Positions 32,501 to 46,000 of a stretch of 64,000 nucleotides of DNA are shown here, one piece after another; the first letter of the stretch is position 1, and each line of letters opens with the position of its first letter. The notes under the pieces were generated by a model. The model saw only the letters and a program-made list of their open reading frames with translations. It did not search any database and was not told where the DNA came from. Both the position numbers and the translations under genes were made by a program. This stretch comes from Phytophthora hibernalis. Lineage: Eukaryota > Oomycota > Peronosporomycetes > Peronosporales > Peronosporaceae. The stretch lies in contig JAAKBF010000227.1 in the NCBI GenBank assembly GCA_012656075.1, positions 62,001 through 126,000 on the forward strand. The letters are read 5' to 3'.

Positions 32501-33080
32501 TTGCTGCCTGGAAAATGAGCGATAGTGCGACGATGGCAATACGCGAAATGAACACAAGATTGTTCAGCCATCGTAGTTGGGTCAAGAACTGTGCCACCAG
32601 CATAATTACATTGATCAGGATCACAATTCGACTCGCCACGCGCACTTTCTGGGCGACGTACACGTTGAAGTGCTTACAGAAAGCTTCTTCCTGAGCGGTA
32701 TCACGAAAGCGCAAAGGAAATATTTGCAAGTCAGCTCTCACTGAGCACTCCGCGACGCTTGTAATACCTGTACTCAGGACACGTTCGCTTCCTCCGACCC
32801 CTTGAGCCATTCCTCGAATAAGGTCACCAGGCAGAACTTTGGTCCCATGCCCCATTTCAGGTGAAAACAAAGTGTGTGGAGACGACAACTTCCTTGCGCT
32901 TTCAGGTACAACAGTGCCCACGGGCAAGAAATCAGTCGCCATTGGGTAGAGGATACTTTGTCGACGACTGGTTCTCCGATGATCCCCTTGCGGCACCACC
33001 GACTCGGGAAGCGAAAGTTCTTGCGCTGGAGAAGGCGACATTGCCTCGCGATGTACCTCCTCGTCCCGTTCATCCTCCAT
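29600..33080 (-). CDS. Two-domain, 12-TM class III nucleotide cyclase
   Basis: About 1,160 residues, start MEDERDEEVHREA at 33080. Order: charged N-tail, six hydrophobic segments (about 32640-32120), catalytic domain 1 (about 31990-31440), linker, six further segments (about 31060-30540), catalytic domain 2 (about 30390-29830). This is the topology of membrane adenylyl cyclases and protist guanylyl cyclases. Domain 1 has lost both metal Asp (ILFCYVSNF; AIAETY) but keeps the transition-state Asn and Arg (GDTVNTSSR) and a guanine-type Glu (YKVEAI). Domain 2 keeps both metal Asp (YSDMVGFT; TVGDAF) and has lost Asn/Arg (HTVIANLME). Together they would make one active site. Frame breaks near 31885, 31130, 30965 and 30770 are single-base, mostly at homopolymers. 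Substrate (GTP or ATP) is inferred, not shown. Confidence 0.85.
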
Positions 33081-33405
33081 GCCGTCGCTTGGTCTCCAGC
33101 TTCAGGTCTCAACGATATTCTACCGTGCGTCGTGGAGAGTTGGAGTGACCATGCACCGAGTTCTTGGACGTCGACACCAACAGGGAGGACTTACAGCGCT
33201 GTCATTCACGAAAATGGTCGTTGCACGCTCACCGTCCCCAATATAGACCATCAAAAATTCCAAGCAGGACGGAGTCTGACGAACAAAAGCTTCACAACGT
33301 AAATAGTGGCCACGTCACATCCAACTTAGCTTAGTCGCAACCATAAAACGAAAATTAGTGCAAAAACAACCACTTGCATCAATGCACCTTTACTCGTCAC
33401 TCTTC

Positions 33406-33874
33406 CTACTTAATAGCAGCTTTAGGTCTCTTGGCGGGGTTGCGTCCCGGAATCTACAAAAATCCCACTCAGATTAAAAAACACAAAGCCACACACAAAA
33501 ACACAAACACCCACCAACACGTCTAGGTTCTTTGGGTCTTTCACCCACGTGACGTTGCTGACGTTGTTGCTCTCCTTAAACAGCAACAGGAATTCACCCA
33601 CGCGCTCCACCTTCCCACCCCACAAGTACACGCGACTGATCTTGAGCACCAGCTGCGAACCACCCAACTGCAGCACGTCACCCACCCGCACGTGACCCGC
33701 CGTCGTCTTGGGCAGCACCAGACTCACACAACCCGAGTCGTCCCCCACCAACAGCGTCGCGTTGTTACTGTCGTCCTTGGCATTGCACTCCAGCACGATC
33801 ACCTTGACGTTCACCTCCTTGCCAGCCAGCACCGGGCTCAGGTCCTTAACGCGGGTCAAAGTCAGCTTCGCCAT
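33406..33874 (-). CDS. SOSS-B/NABP-like single-stranded DNA-binding OB-fold protein
   Basis: Two exons: 33874-33515 and 33453-33406. Start MAKLTLTRVKDLSPVLAG at 33874 (an upstream in-frame Met at 33913 is less likely). The OB fold is visible as VNVKVIVLECNAK, SGCVSLVLPK, VRVGDVLQL, VLKISRVYLW and KVERVGEFLLLFKE, in the strand order of human hSSB1/NABP2. The second exon adds a short basic tail (PGRNPAKRPKAAIK). Total about 136 residues, shorter than animal SOSS-B. Family role: binding of ssDNA in the damage response and transcription termination. The intron is T/G-rich, 61 nt. The frame is intact. It is divergent from the BEACH gene with only about 170 bp between starts. Confidence 0.8.
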
Positions 33875-34043
33875 CTTCCAGGTCAACCTTGAAAATTCTA
33901 GGAACCCACGCACCCAATTTGTGGTCGACTCAATTTTGAGTGTTTTATATTTTAGTCAACGCAAATATTGAGTATAAAAATGAGATTTTGCATCGACGCA
34001 AAAATTGAGTGTTTGTGTCCACTCTGAGTTTGGCATTGAAGAC
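33875..34043. promoter_or_regulatory. Compact bidirectional promoter (SOSS-B / BEACH)
   Basis: The 169 bp between the two divergent starts is AT-rich, with TTTTATATTTT at about 33944 and GTATAAAAATG at about 33972. A TTGAGTGTTT motif occurs twice (about 33934 and 34005). It must serve both genes. No mapped start sites. Confidence 0.45.
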
Positions 34044-37000
34044 ATGAAGCGCATCTTCCAGCGGCGGGTGCGTAGCCCCTCGGCGTCTAGCGCGTCCGAG
34101 ACCGCGCCAGCCGCCGCGGCACCTGCTCTATCACCTAGACGAGTGGCTTCTGCGTCTGTCAAGGCTTCTACGGCGCGAAACGGAGTTGAATTGACGGAGA
34201 AATGCATCGTAGTAGGGAGCGACTTATTGCGAGCCAAAGTGGCGGCTTTTGCGACGTCTGCGAGCGAGGACGAGCGACAACAAGCGCTGAACTGGCTCAG
34301 TGACGTCTTAAGAGATGGCTACACACTGCTGAGCGAGCGAGAGACCAACACTCTCGTCTGTGTGAGCGCCCAGAGACTGCGAAGCTGCTTTAGTCGCGCC
34401 TTGGAGCTGTTTAATGCTGGGAGACTGGACGGCAATGTAAATGCTCTGTTCCTATTGGCTGAAAAGCCGGAGGAGAAGGAGCAAGTGCTGCAATTGCTGC
34501 AGCTTCTCAGAGGTTTACTGGTGAAAGGGGACAAGGCTCAAGCTCTTCTGCTGGTTGGGGAGAGGATCCCGTCGACTTTTGTGAAAGTGGTGAAGGCTCT
34601 GAGTGGAGCAGAAGCAGATGGTGCTGGGGAGATGATTGAGATGATGCTGGACGTGCTGGCGGTGTTGGTGACGTCAACTGAAGCTGTGCAGGAGCTGAAC
34701 GAGTCCAGCACTTTGCATCGGATTTTCCACTTGGCTTTCAGGGAGCAGAGACAGCAGATGGCCGCTGTGAAGGTATTTTGATAGTTTGTATTGAGAGGTT
34801 GGATGGAGGACGTGACAATTGTGATTGTGGTGTTGGGTCAGGTAGTGGAGGCTTTGGTGCAGGATTTACAGCCGAACAAGTGGAGATCGATGGTGAAGCA
34901 ATTGCATGACGAGCGTTGCCTTCTTGATTTGATTCATAATGCCAACGGAACGGGTGTGCTTGCGAAAGCTGTATTGGTCGCTGCGCTGTCGTTGAGAAGG
35001 GCAATGGATGTGGGTATGTCCGACTTGCACAAGCAAATGCACACGAATCGACAACGATACAAGATTTTGGCTATGTTTATGCAGATGTTTGAATCTCGAC
35101 AACAAGCAATCATCAAAGGAGATGTGACGTCGCAGTCTCTAGCAGCTTTTCATCAAGATGGCCAAGACCTGGCTGATGCTATTGCAGCACTGTGCTTATC
35201 AGGGAATGAAAGCCCACTCCCAAGCAGCGATATCCACCAGAACAAGGCGTTTAGGATGGCTTTTGATGCGGCAGCTTCCGTTGTCGGGCAGTCTCTGTTT
35301 AACGCGGAAGCGTTTGGGCTGCTTTCAGACATATTCACGTATTTACATGGCAAGACGAAGTTTGAGGAAGGGCAGAATTGTGATGACCACGTCTGTGTGA
35401 TATTACGAGATGATCGTGAGCGGCTCGAGTGCCATTTTCTTGAGAAGCTTTGCCAGATAGTCGTGGCGTATCGATTCGACTACGAGCTTGTGAGCGTACG
35501 TATTGCATACCTCGTTCCAATTGACCTCTATAGGAAATATTAATTGTTGGCTCTGCACAGAAAAGCAACGTTATAACGCGGATCATCGAGCAGCTGGATG
35601 ACTATTCAGAGATGGCACAGCATACGGTTCTGTCAGTACTCTCTGCAATTGCCATCGAAGCGAAGATAATTCCATACACCGAACTCGCTGCTATCAACGC
35701 ATTGATCCGGAAGGTCAGTTGAAAACATTGATGTGAAACTTTCGAAAGTATGCTAGATACCAACCGTTAACTTAGCTTTTGCCAAACAGGATACATTTCA
35801 AAGAAGCTCCATTCATGCCCTGCTCGCGTTCAGTGCGAACTTACTTCGGTTTGACGATGCATACCACGAAGTATTTCAGTCAGTTGGTCTTGTGAGTACA
35901 CTGGTGGCACTCTTTCTCGATCAGACAAACACTCTTTGCTCCGATGCAGGGTCAACCCAAATCAGAGTGGAATATCCAACACGGACTGTCGGTGATGGTC
36001 ATCCAAATGATGCACTAAGCGATCCGGCTGACGCTGATGAAAATGCAATCATCTCACGGTTGGCATCACATTGCCATCAAAGAGCACGGCGGCGTGGTCC
36101 GCGCCGTAATGCAATGGGGCGAACGGATTACCTTGTTCTCGTCGACATTATGAAATTGTTTGCTGATGGAGTCCACGGTGACACTATGGATGAGCAGTAC
36201 TTTGAGCGTACGCTCTGTGGATTACCCATGCTCGAGTGTATTTGCGCATTGATTGGAAATATTTCATTTCAGCAAGAGGGTCTTGCATTGTGGGGCTCCA
36301 CCGTCCGGTTGTCGTTGGACTTGCATCGTAACGATGAAGCTCTCCGCAATATTGTCAACAGTCTTTTGCAAGCTATTCGATATGTAACGTTGGCAGTCTA
36401 CTTCCCGAGGATGGAGAAGTCACACTAGCATCTCCAGGAAATCTAGTGGTGTTACAAGGAGCAATTGCGTATCTCGAGTCACTAATTCGCCCCGAAATTG
36501 CATCTGCGGCGAGTTCAACGCAATACGGAACTCGCCACAGTGAGCAAAGTTTCTCTATAAGCGAAGCGCCTGATCGAAATCGAGTTTTTGGTGCTCTGTT
36601 GGATTGCGATATCATTTTATCGCTGCTTGGAACTTTGTGTGCTGTGGCCAAAAAGTGGGAGGTCAATGCTGGCGCAATTAACAACGTCGATGATAACGAC
36701 GCCTGTTCTGCAATGATGCTGTCGTTGCAGTCGATTTTTCTCTTGTCACTACTAACAAGGACGCGGAGCGACAATTTGTCAGGTACGCATCGTTTACGAT
36801 TTCTCGAGTTTCCGACTTTGTTCTCACCTTCTCTTTTTATTCCAGCTCAATCTCGTTTGGTACATTTGGCGACTTAATTGGTAACTTACTGGCACACTAC
36901 AAAAACGGATCCAAAGCAAGGAATGCTTCCAAAGCTGCAAGAGGTGATGGCGTATTGGAGGCAGATACGCTCGTATTTTTGTGTGTCTGCTACTCCATTG

Positions 37001-40000
37001 GGTTTTCAGTGGGAGATTATGAGATGACTTGTCTTGATGGAAACTTTTCCTCACCCTCGATCCTGCTAAAATATGAATGTTGCTCAGCTGCTTTGCGCTA
37101 CCCGCAGTTGTTTGCTGTTGCGATTCAGCTTATGAGTCTTCGGGCTGGAGAGCTCGATTTTGATTCTACACAACAACTAATGGGCGTGCTCCTACGTATT
37201 TCGAAATTGTACGTGAATCACTGCTGTTTGTTGATTCGATTCCGTGGTGTATAACTGACACATCGTGTGTTGATTCAGCCCCGGGAACTCATATCGCCTG
37301 GCATCTGCTAATATTTTGGAGATCTTGTTGAGATCCTTCACGGCAGATTTTCGCAGCACCGAGGGATTATTTCAGCCGAACGCAGGCTTGCTTTCACAGG
37401 CACTGCTGTGGAAAGCAACCCATTTCATGAGCTTGCCGTTTCTCTTGTAGAAAACGTCGCTCTTGCTAGTGTTTCTTTATCTGCGGCAAACTACTGGGTT
37501 AAAATGTTGATGTCTTTGTGCCGCGATCGATCACGACAGTCGACAAAATGGAGTACATGTAAGGCGAATCATTCGTGGCATTTGAGATCGAGCGTGAGAA
37601 AGCCGCAGGATTCTCAAACAGCTAATGAGAGCAGCTCCGTTTTGGCGAAGGAGGCATCTGCAACCCCTTCCGACTTTGTTGAGATTGTTATTGAAGTTAA
37701 CTTCGGCTACTTTTGATCACACACAGGGTGCGCCTGCCATTAAGTTTGACGTCTCAAGAGAAGGATTCGGGTGTCTTCAAATCCCCGACATCAATGCCCG
37801 GTCTGCTTCTGCAACGGAGCCTGGTGCATCTGCGCCATCTTTATCAAATTTCTCACATAATTCTAAAGTTTGGCCACCACCAGATGGATACTCGGTGATG
37901 GTATGGTTTCGAGTGGATTCGTTTGAGCGAAAAGAGGAGCGTGAGAAGCTATACCGAGAGTGTTTCATGTCGAACACGTGCATTCATTGCCGAGGAAAAG
38001 TACAAGACGAGTATGTATTGAAATGTTCCCACCGAGCGTGCCGAGGATGCGTTGAGGCGCTTCTTAACAGTGGCGGTGAGTGCGTTGTTTGCAATCCACC
38101 AATGTTCTATCTCTTTCGACTTCGCTCAAGCGACGGCAAATCGGTTAGTGAAGCATTTCTCAAAGGAGGGAAGCTTTACATGCGAACGAGCTCAAACCGT
38201 GCGTCAATCTACCAATTTTCACATACTCCAATCAAGACGAGACAATGGCACCACGTCGTTTTCACTCATGCTAAGCAGCGTTTCCAGTCCAGTATGGCTT
38301 CCTGCTACTTGAACGGGATTTTGCAGGAAAACGTGAAGATTTCGTATCCGTCCAGCATCCCAGGCAGCCAGCCACTAAGTGGTCTAGTGGGTGTGCCGTC
38401 TCAAGCGCGTCGGTGTTCCAATGTGAGATGGATGCTGGGGCCATTTTACTTGCTAGACCTACCGGTTTCGGCGCCAGTGGTTAATGCCGTGTTCGCAGCG
38501 GGCCCATCCTATGACCGGCTATTCCTTGGTGCTGCTGGAAACAACGAAATCGGGGTTACTTTTGATCATCTGAGCATAACAAACATGGAGATGCTTGATT
38601 CATACATGTGGGACCCTGTTCGATCGCTCATCGATTCCGTCGATATTGAGCGTAGCGGACGTAACAAGCTTCTTCGCAGAAGTTTATCGCTTGCTTCGGC
38701 TGCTTCGAGTACGGCTGCAGCTATTGTCCAGGATATCAAGTTAAGTGCTAATGTCTTCTCTCGCATTCCTAGTGCTGCACCATTGATCCATCTTCCCGTT
38801 CCGTCCGAAAGGATTGTTGCGGCTTACTCAGCCAGAAACGGAGTAGCGAACGAGTTGTTGATTATTCCCAACAGTAGGCTCGATGGCCGTCCAAGTGCGC
38901 ATCTCATGGGAGGGACCGTGCTGTGTGGGGCAGCGACAATGGCATCTGCTATGTTCGACTTCAGTAGCTCCGGGTGTCAAATTATATATGGGCTGCTTGA
39001 CAAGGCTTCGACTGATGACGAAGTGGAGTTGGCTCTCAGCCTACTCTGCCTTTTCATGCAAAGTAACTCGCGCAATCTGGCAGCGATGGAGTATGATCAT
39101 GGCTATGGCGTGGTGAACTATCTTCTACACAAGAAGGCATCACTTCTGAACACCACATGCATGCAGATTATTTTTCGTATTGTTGGTGTGGAAATCGATC
39201 TAGAGAAGCCAGAAAGACAATTGGAAACGATGGGTAAAATTTCCACGGACAGTGCGATCCGTAATGTGCAAGCGTTGCAATATTTTGTTCTGGACTATTC
39301 GCTCTGGCAGAAGGCGCCTGGGGTGGATTCCGCAAAGGTGCTATTTTCAACACTTTACTCATGCTTGGCTGCTGATGACGAGGCAATTCGTGAACGAAAT
39401 CGAGCACAACTGCAATCTATGAGCTTCATCCGGCAGTTACTTTACGTGCTAATGGATGCAACTGTCACGGTCGATCTTCTACGAGTTATTGTAGACGTAG
39501 TATTGGTTTGCCTGACGAGCCCCAACCGTGAATCAACTGTGGAATCAAATTTTGCGGATGTAACGAGCTTCCTTGCAGCCACGTTGTCCCCACGCTTTGG
39601 CCACTACCGGGGAGAAGTTGCCGAGGAAGACATCGTTGTGGAAGGAGTCGGCACTGACAACGATGAAAAGCTTAACGCCAATGACGAATATTGTGCTAGT
39701 TTTAAAACACATTCCCTTGCGAGTCCTACAGCTAGACTTTGCCTTAGTCCCAGGGGATAAATCGTAATTCTTGGGACGTACATCAAGGACAAAAGGTCTC
39801 AGAATTAAAGCCTACAAAGTGGGTAAACGCAGATTTGATCTCGCATCAAGCCAAGATTCAGGAGCTTTTATTGGAAACACTGTTGAAGGCGGTGCAAAAA
39901 CTGGATATAAAGGAAAACAAAGATCACGAAGATGACCCGCACATAGATTCGAGTACTAGCAATGCAGTCAAAATGGCTGCTACGTCAAGTAACACGAGTG

Positions 40001-43000
40001 GTAATGGTGGTGGAGCTTCACGAATGCAATTACCAAGCGCTACTCGGCTGACAGGTTTCCGTAAGTATCTGGGTCTACGCTGGATTGAGTATTTCCTATT
40101 TCCCGGTGATGAGACCGATTTTTCAGTTGGCATTACGCCATCAACAGTTATTGCAGCGCTGAGACTGCTATGCACCCTGCTTGGGAATTTACAGTATGAA
40201 ACTGTTTTTAAGAAAGAGGGGTACTATCGCCTGTTGGCTCAGGGTTTACCGTGTAATCACGCGATTTTCAGCAAAGGCGCAGAGAATTCTCAACCGATTC
40301 ATTTCCCATTCGAGAAAATGTGGTATGCTCTATTTAGTGCGCTGTTGGGGCCACCCATTGATGGCATACCTCATGAAATTCGACTTGAGATTGAATACCT
40401 CGGCAAGGATTTCGAAGTCAACGTCCAGCAAGATCGTATCGTGAATTCCAGTATTTTGATTGTGATAATGATATTGCTTCGCCGCCACTTCAACGACCCT
40501 GTAGCCATGGTGAGTAGTACAATTGGAGGCCCTCTACAGAGGAGTTAACAACTACTGCGATGAGTCAAGAATATTTCCCAAGCATCAATATTGATCAAGG
40601 CGGTGTGAAACCTTCAAGTACAGCACCGCCAGTTTTTCCCGATCAAACCGACATCTATCATCTTGAAGTGCTCGACTTTCTCCAGCACATTTTCGAGACT
40701 ATGCCAAGTTTGCACACCTTGTTTTTGTTGGGAAGTGAGAAAATGCGGCTGGAGTTTATGGAGGAGTTGACTCGATTGATTTGCGCGGCTACGAGAGCCT
40801 ACTTAGTCGCGCACTATCCGCATCCACATGAACGCATTATTCAAGTTTTGCAGGACAAACAAGTTGTCGTGACTGAATATAACGTGGAAATAGGTCGAGC
40901 GGAGCTGGCAGAAGAGGCGGCAGCAGCGGACTCAAACGGAAGTGACCCATTTTTGCATCATACGGTAGCTGCGCGTGGCTTGCGATTGTTAATTGCACTG
41001 TTGATGAAATTTCTACTGGAAGCTCCAAACGGCCATGATCTCGTCGAAGAGTATGTGAATGGCACTGCAAGCTCATCAGTCGTGCTTCCTCCTTTACATA
41101 ATGGACTTCTCCTACGTTTCCAGAGCCTTGTCGTGATGGGTCTACTTGATCACATTCGAGCAAAGTTTGATGATGCCGATATTTTGGTGAAACACAAACA
41201 CTTTGGGGGAAATGTGCGAGAGTTTGTGAAATTTGTGGTTGAGAAGATGCACAGTTGGCAGCGAGCACAACATGGCGATGGTTGTCCGGTAGCTTTTGCT
41301 TGCTGTGGGCCTGCACACTTCCTTGGTGGTCCATCTCGGTTACTGGAACTGGTTCTTTTGTACTGAGTGAAACAACTGTCGGGTTGGCTGTTATTGACGG
41401 GGTAGTTCTTTTTCACTCGCGACCCCTTCGCCTTTATCATTTGGTGGGATGCTTACTGAAAAGCTAAGCAAAGGGAAAAGAGACGGCCATTTCGACAGTT
41501 GATGGGCCGAATGAATATGTCCCGCTCTGCAGATGTTGAAAATTTATTGACAGAGCTGTACACAGCGCTAAATGCCGTAATTTTGCACGTGTTTCATGGA
41601 AGAGGTGCTGAAGTTGAAGACGAAGAGCTCGAAGCTATGCTGCAGCAGATTCATATGCATCGCGAAATTGTTCTCGGTTCACAACTCAACCAAGACAAAA
41701 CATTTTTTTCATGTTTGTGCCGGTATCTGCTGCAACTTCTGTCTGACTCGAGTTCGCAATTACTGCAAGAGGCAGCAGCACACCTTTGGATAGATCTAAT
41801 GATCTTTCAGCAGGCATGCACAACTGAATTACTGACTGTAGAGATTCGGAAAACTGGAGCACCACCATATTCTGTAAATTTGATGAAGAATGGTTTCGAC
41901 GTGTTATTGGAGTGCAGTACAATATCAAACAATCCTACAGAGACGTGCATCGTGCAGTTACCACCCTTTATCAAGTTTTCCAAGTGGCTGGAGCTTGTCG
42001 GTCCGCCCTTAAAGGAACTAGAGAATAATTTGGATCGCATATTTATTAACACAGTGATGGAAACAAAAGAAACTGTGCATGAAGTGTGGGCGGCTTACCA
42101 CAAGAAGGCATTACATCGCAAAGCGAAGTACGAGAAACAGTTTAATGCGCGGTACGACTGGTTCGTATCGGTGGAGAACGAATACATCGAGTCGTTGTTA
42201 TGTGCGCAGCAACATGAGTTTCGTCGTCTGCTCAAGTGGAAACAAGATCGCGTAGACCGTCACAAGTTTATTGTACGCCAATGGGGACACTTACAGCAAC
42301 AATTTCAACAAAACATACTTGGTCCACCTACAGGAAACAGTAAGGAGGAAAAGACCAATGAAACCGCATCGGCCATTGCTTGTGATCCCATACTGATGAC
42401 GGAGATTGCAAAACGAAGCAGGTACGAATTCGTGTCGCGGTCTCGTCAGCAGTACTCCTGGCGGTTAGATTTTACAGAAGGCCCGTACCGAATGCGAAAA
42501 CGGTTTTCGAGAATGATTCGGTCTTCGGAGAGTATGCACAATCTGCGAGGTCAGCAATCATCTCCGTCGCGTTTGTATGGAGTCGAGAATGAGGCAACAA
42601 CAGCAACCACTGGTTCACGGCATAATGATGATGAGAATACCTCAGAGTTTCGTCATCGTCGTTATTCGGACTCGGATGTGGAGGTAGGTGCTACAGGCTC
42701 TCGAGATAATCCTGCACGTGTGAAGATCAAACATCGGATCACGCGGCAAAAATCTGATGAAAGTGTGGCAGAAAACAATCAGCTTCCAGCTGTGAAGAGA
42801 GCACTTGCCGCAAGTGCGTCGTCGTCTGCCGTTCTTAACACAACGGAGCGGCTACGCAAGGGATCATTCGAAGCTTTATTTAACAAGTATGTGAAGAGTG
42901 AGCGGCGAGCATCCAGACACGAGAGTTTCGCTTCAGTCGTTTGTCAGCCCGTCAAGAGAGTATCGTTAACCGTGAGGAGGGTGCTGATTATGCAGAGGAG

Positions 43001-46000
43001 AAGGCTGGTGATACCGGTATCATTGAGAGCCCCGCAATTTCTGAAATTACTAGCAGTTCTGGTAATATGGTGCTGGAAGAAAGTGTTGACGAGAAACTGC
43101 GACCGCTTTTGATGCCGGGCGACGAGATCACAGATATCTACGATTGTTTGCGAATTGATGGCATGGATTCCTGTCCGGGGTGTTTTTGTTGTGCAATGAC
43201 CATATATATATCATCGACAACTACCAACGGCTGAGTCAGCAGACAGTCCCGTCACAGGGTGCTATTGGAAGTGACTATGCTCAGCAAACTTCGCAGATTC
43301 GTGTTACAGAAGTTCCGCTGGGGTCCACAACGTTGTTGGAACGTCGATTAAGCTGGCGTCTACTGCAATCTCCCCATACGACCCAGACACCTGTTTCGAG
43401 GTCGAAAGACATTCACCAATGCAGATTTTGGGGTTATGATGACATTACAGAGATACACAAGCGAAGGTATCAACTTCGACACGTTGCCCTCGAGATTTTT
43501 GCTAATGACGGCAGAAACTATTTGGTACGTTCATGTAGTACCTGTCAATTTGTTGTTGGCACTCAGCTAAAATGTCTCTTTGGCTGCAGGTTACCTTAGA
43601 GTCGTCTGAACAGCGGGAGCTCGTATTTCATGCGCTCTTGAACAAGTGTCCGAACGTTCAAGGAGCTGCCAGCGGTCTCGATGGTGTGTCCGGGCGAGGT
43701 GATTTATATTCACAACTGCGCAAATTATTACGCAATACCATGACAGAGCGCTGGGTTCAAGGAGATATACCCAATTTCGCCTACCTTATGCATCTGAACA
43801 CGCTTGCTGGGAGGTCTTACAATGACCTAACGCAATATCCTGTGTTTCCGTGGATCCTGGCTGATTACGATTCGGAGATTCTGGACATTAATGATCCTGA
43901 TGTGTATCGAGATTTGAGCAAACCCATGGGTGCCCTTCGGCGTGAAGAAGAATTTCGAGCTCGCTACGAGGGTCTATTAGATTCTATGGATGGTGCTGAC
44001 GAAGATGGTGAGATTGACCACCCGCTAAGCTCACGTCCGTTTCATTATGGTACGCACTACTCGTCTGCAGCTATTACACTACACTACCTGATGCGACTCG
44101 AGCCGTTCACATCACACTTTCGCCTTTTACACGGTGGAAAGTTTGATCATGCAGACAGATTGTTCACAAGTATTGGTGCCGCTTGGAAGAGTGCTGCAGG
44201 GTTTGAAGGTGCTCAAAACGGCACTCAAGACGTAAAAGAACTCATTCCCGAGTTCTTTTATTTACCAGAGCTTTTGAAAACGTGAATGACTGTGCGTTTG
44301 GAACGAGCCAGTCAGGCGTTGTTGTGGGTGATGTGGAGCTCCCTCCATGGGCCAACGGCTCGCCAAGCGAGTTTGTGCGATTGAATCGTGCAGCACTCGA
44401 AAGTCCGTACGTATCAGCCAATCTGCACCATTGGATCGACTTGATATTTGGTTACAAGCAGCAGGGCCAAGAAGCAGTTGAAGCCTGTAATGTGTTTACC
44501 ACCTCACGTATGAAGGATCGGTGGACCTGGATGCAATCACGGATCCCTCGACCAAGCGCGCGATTCTAGATCAGATCACGGAGTTTGGCCAAACGCCATC
44601 GCAACTTTTCCGGACCGCACACCCGGCGCGTGCAACTACCGTCGCAGTGACCAGTAGCACCACCTCAACGAATACTTCGCTTTTCGCAAGCTCAGTGGGT
44701 CTGTTGTCAAGTGTCAACAATGGCTCCAACGCACCAGTCGAAAGTGGAGCTAACATGACTGCGAAAGCGACCAACAATCGGATTGCTACTTCCCCGTGAC
44801 TGCTCGCGCTGCACTTGCGAATTCTTTTCTGGAGGGAGGTGAACTCATTTCACGGATGCAAAATATTCTCTCGAGCGGCCCAGGGCTTAGCGGCACTTTT
44901 GTCAGTGGGACAGAAACGACACCCGTCCCTGTCCTGGAGAATTCGGCGCTGCTACTGCAAGAGCCACGACGACAGGTCCCAGTTAACCCCCTCCTTGCGT
45001 TCTATCGACGAGGGCATCAGCAATCTAGTCTGAATTCAGGTAGCATTCAACATATCGCGTGGACCGTCGGCGGAGTTGGGCGAGAGGAAAAGGTGGTGAC
45101 AATGGGGCCGAAATGTCTTTGATTCCCCCGCGCAACAACGAATACCTTGCGTGGGGCTGCCAGGATCGCTCGGTGAAGGTCATTTCTACCGGTTCTGCGG
45201 AGATCGGTGGTCATGGGAGTGACTCAAAGGTGGTCGCGTGCTTAGAGTTGGATGTGGAGATTGACGTAGCTACGATCACTACCGATGGCCGCATTGTGAT
45301 CACGAGCAGCCCAGGTTTGCCTGTGCTGCGGATGTGGCGATTCAATTCTACTCGGCGCTCCTGGCCGCTTCTATTGCAGCGTCATCTTCAGCGTCGGCTA
45401 CCTCATCGCCAGCTGCAGCAGTAGCAACCTCACTGGCTGCTGCATCATCTTTAAGCGCGCCTCATCGCCGGCGTACGTACACAACCATGGGGGCATCCAG
45501 TACGAGATCACTTACGTTGATGGGGTCGATCGTCTCACCTACTCACCACCAACGCATAACGGCGCTGCAAGCCAGTCGAGCATACAGCGTTCTTGTGAGT
45601 GGTTGTGCAGGTGGTGTCGCTGTGCTCTGGGACCTAAATCGGCGCTGCTTCATCCGTCAGCTCCCACCCATTTGTGGTCATGATAATGGTACCAGTGGCA
45701 ACGCAAATGTATCACGGCAATATGCATCAACGAAGTGGCGGGCGACATCATTGTGGCAGCAGGCTCGACGTTCAGCGTGTTTAACGTCAATGGAGTGCTG
45801 CGCGTGCGTTTGGATGACAGTGTCGTGGTGTTCCAAACCCCAAACGCTCTCGCCAGCATTCATCACGTCGCTGGCAGTGAACCGCGGGGATGCATGCGAG
45901 TGGAGCGCCGAGAAACACGTCGTGACTGGGCACGCCGACGGCACACTCTGCGTCTGGGCGTACTCGCAATCCGGTGGTCGGGACCAAAACGCCCAGCCTC

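Noticed and set aside
29600..33080. Two separate single-domain cyclase genes
   Set aside because: The residues are complementary between the two halves and coding continues across the join after single-base corrections.
40510..40541. A 31-nt intron in the BEACH gene
   Set aside because: Too short for splicing in this genome, where other introns are 55-75 nt; a base error is more likely.
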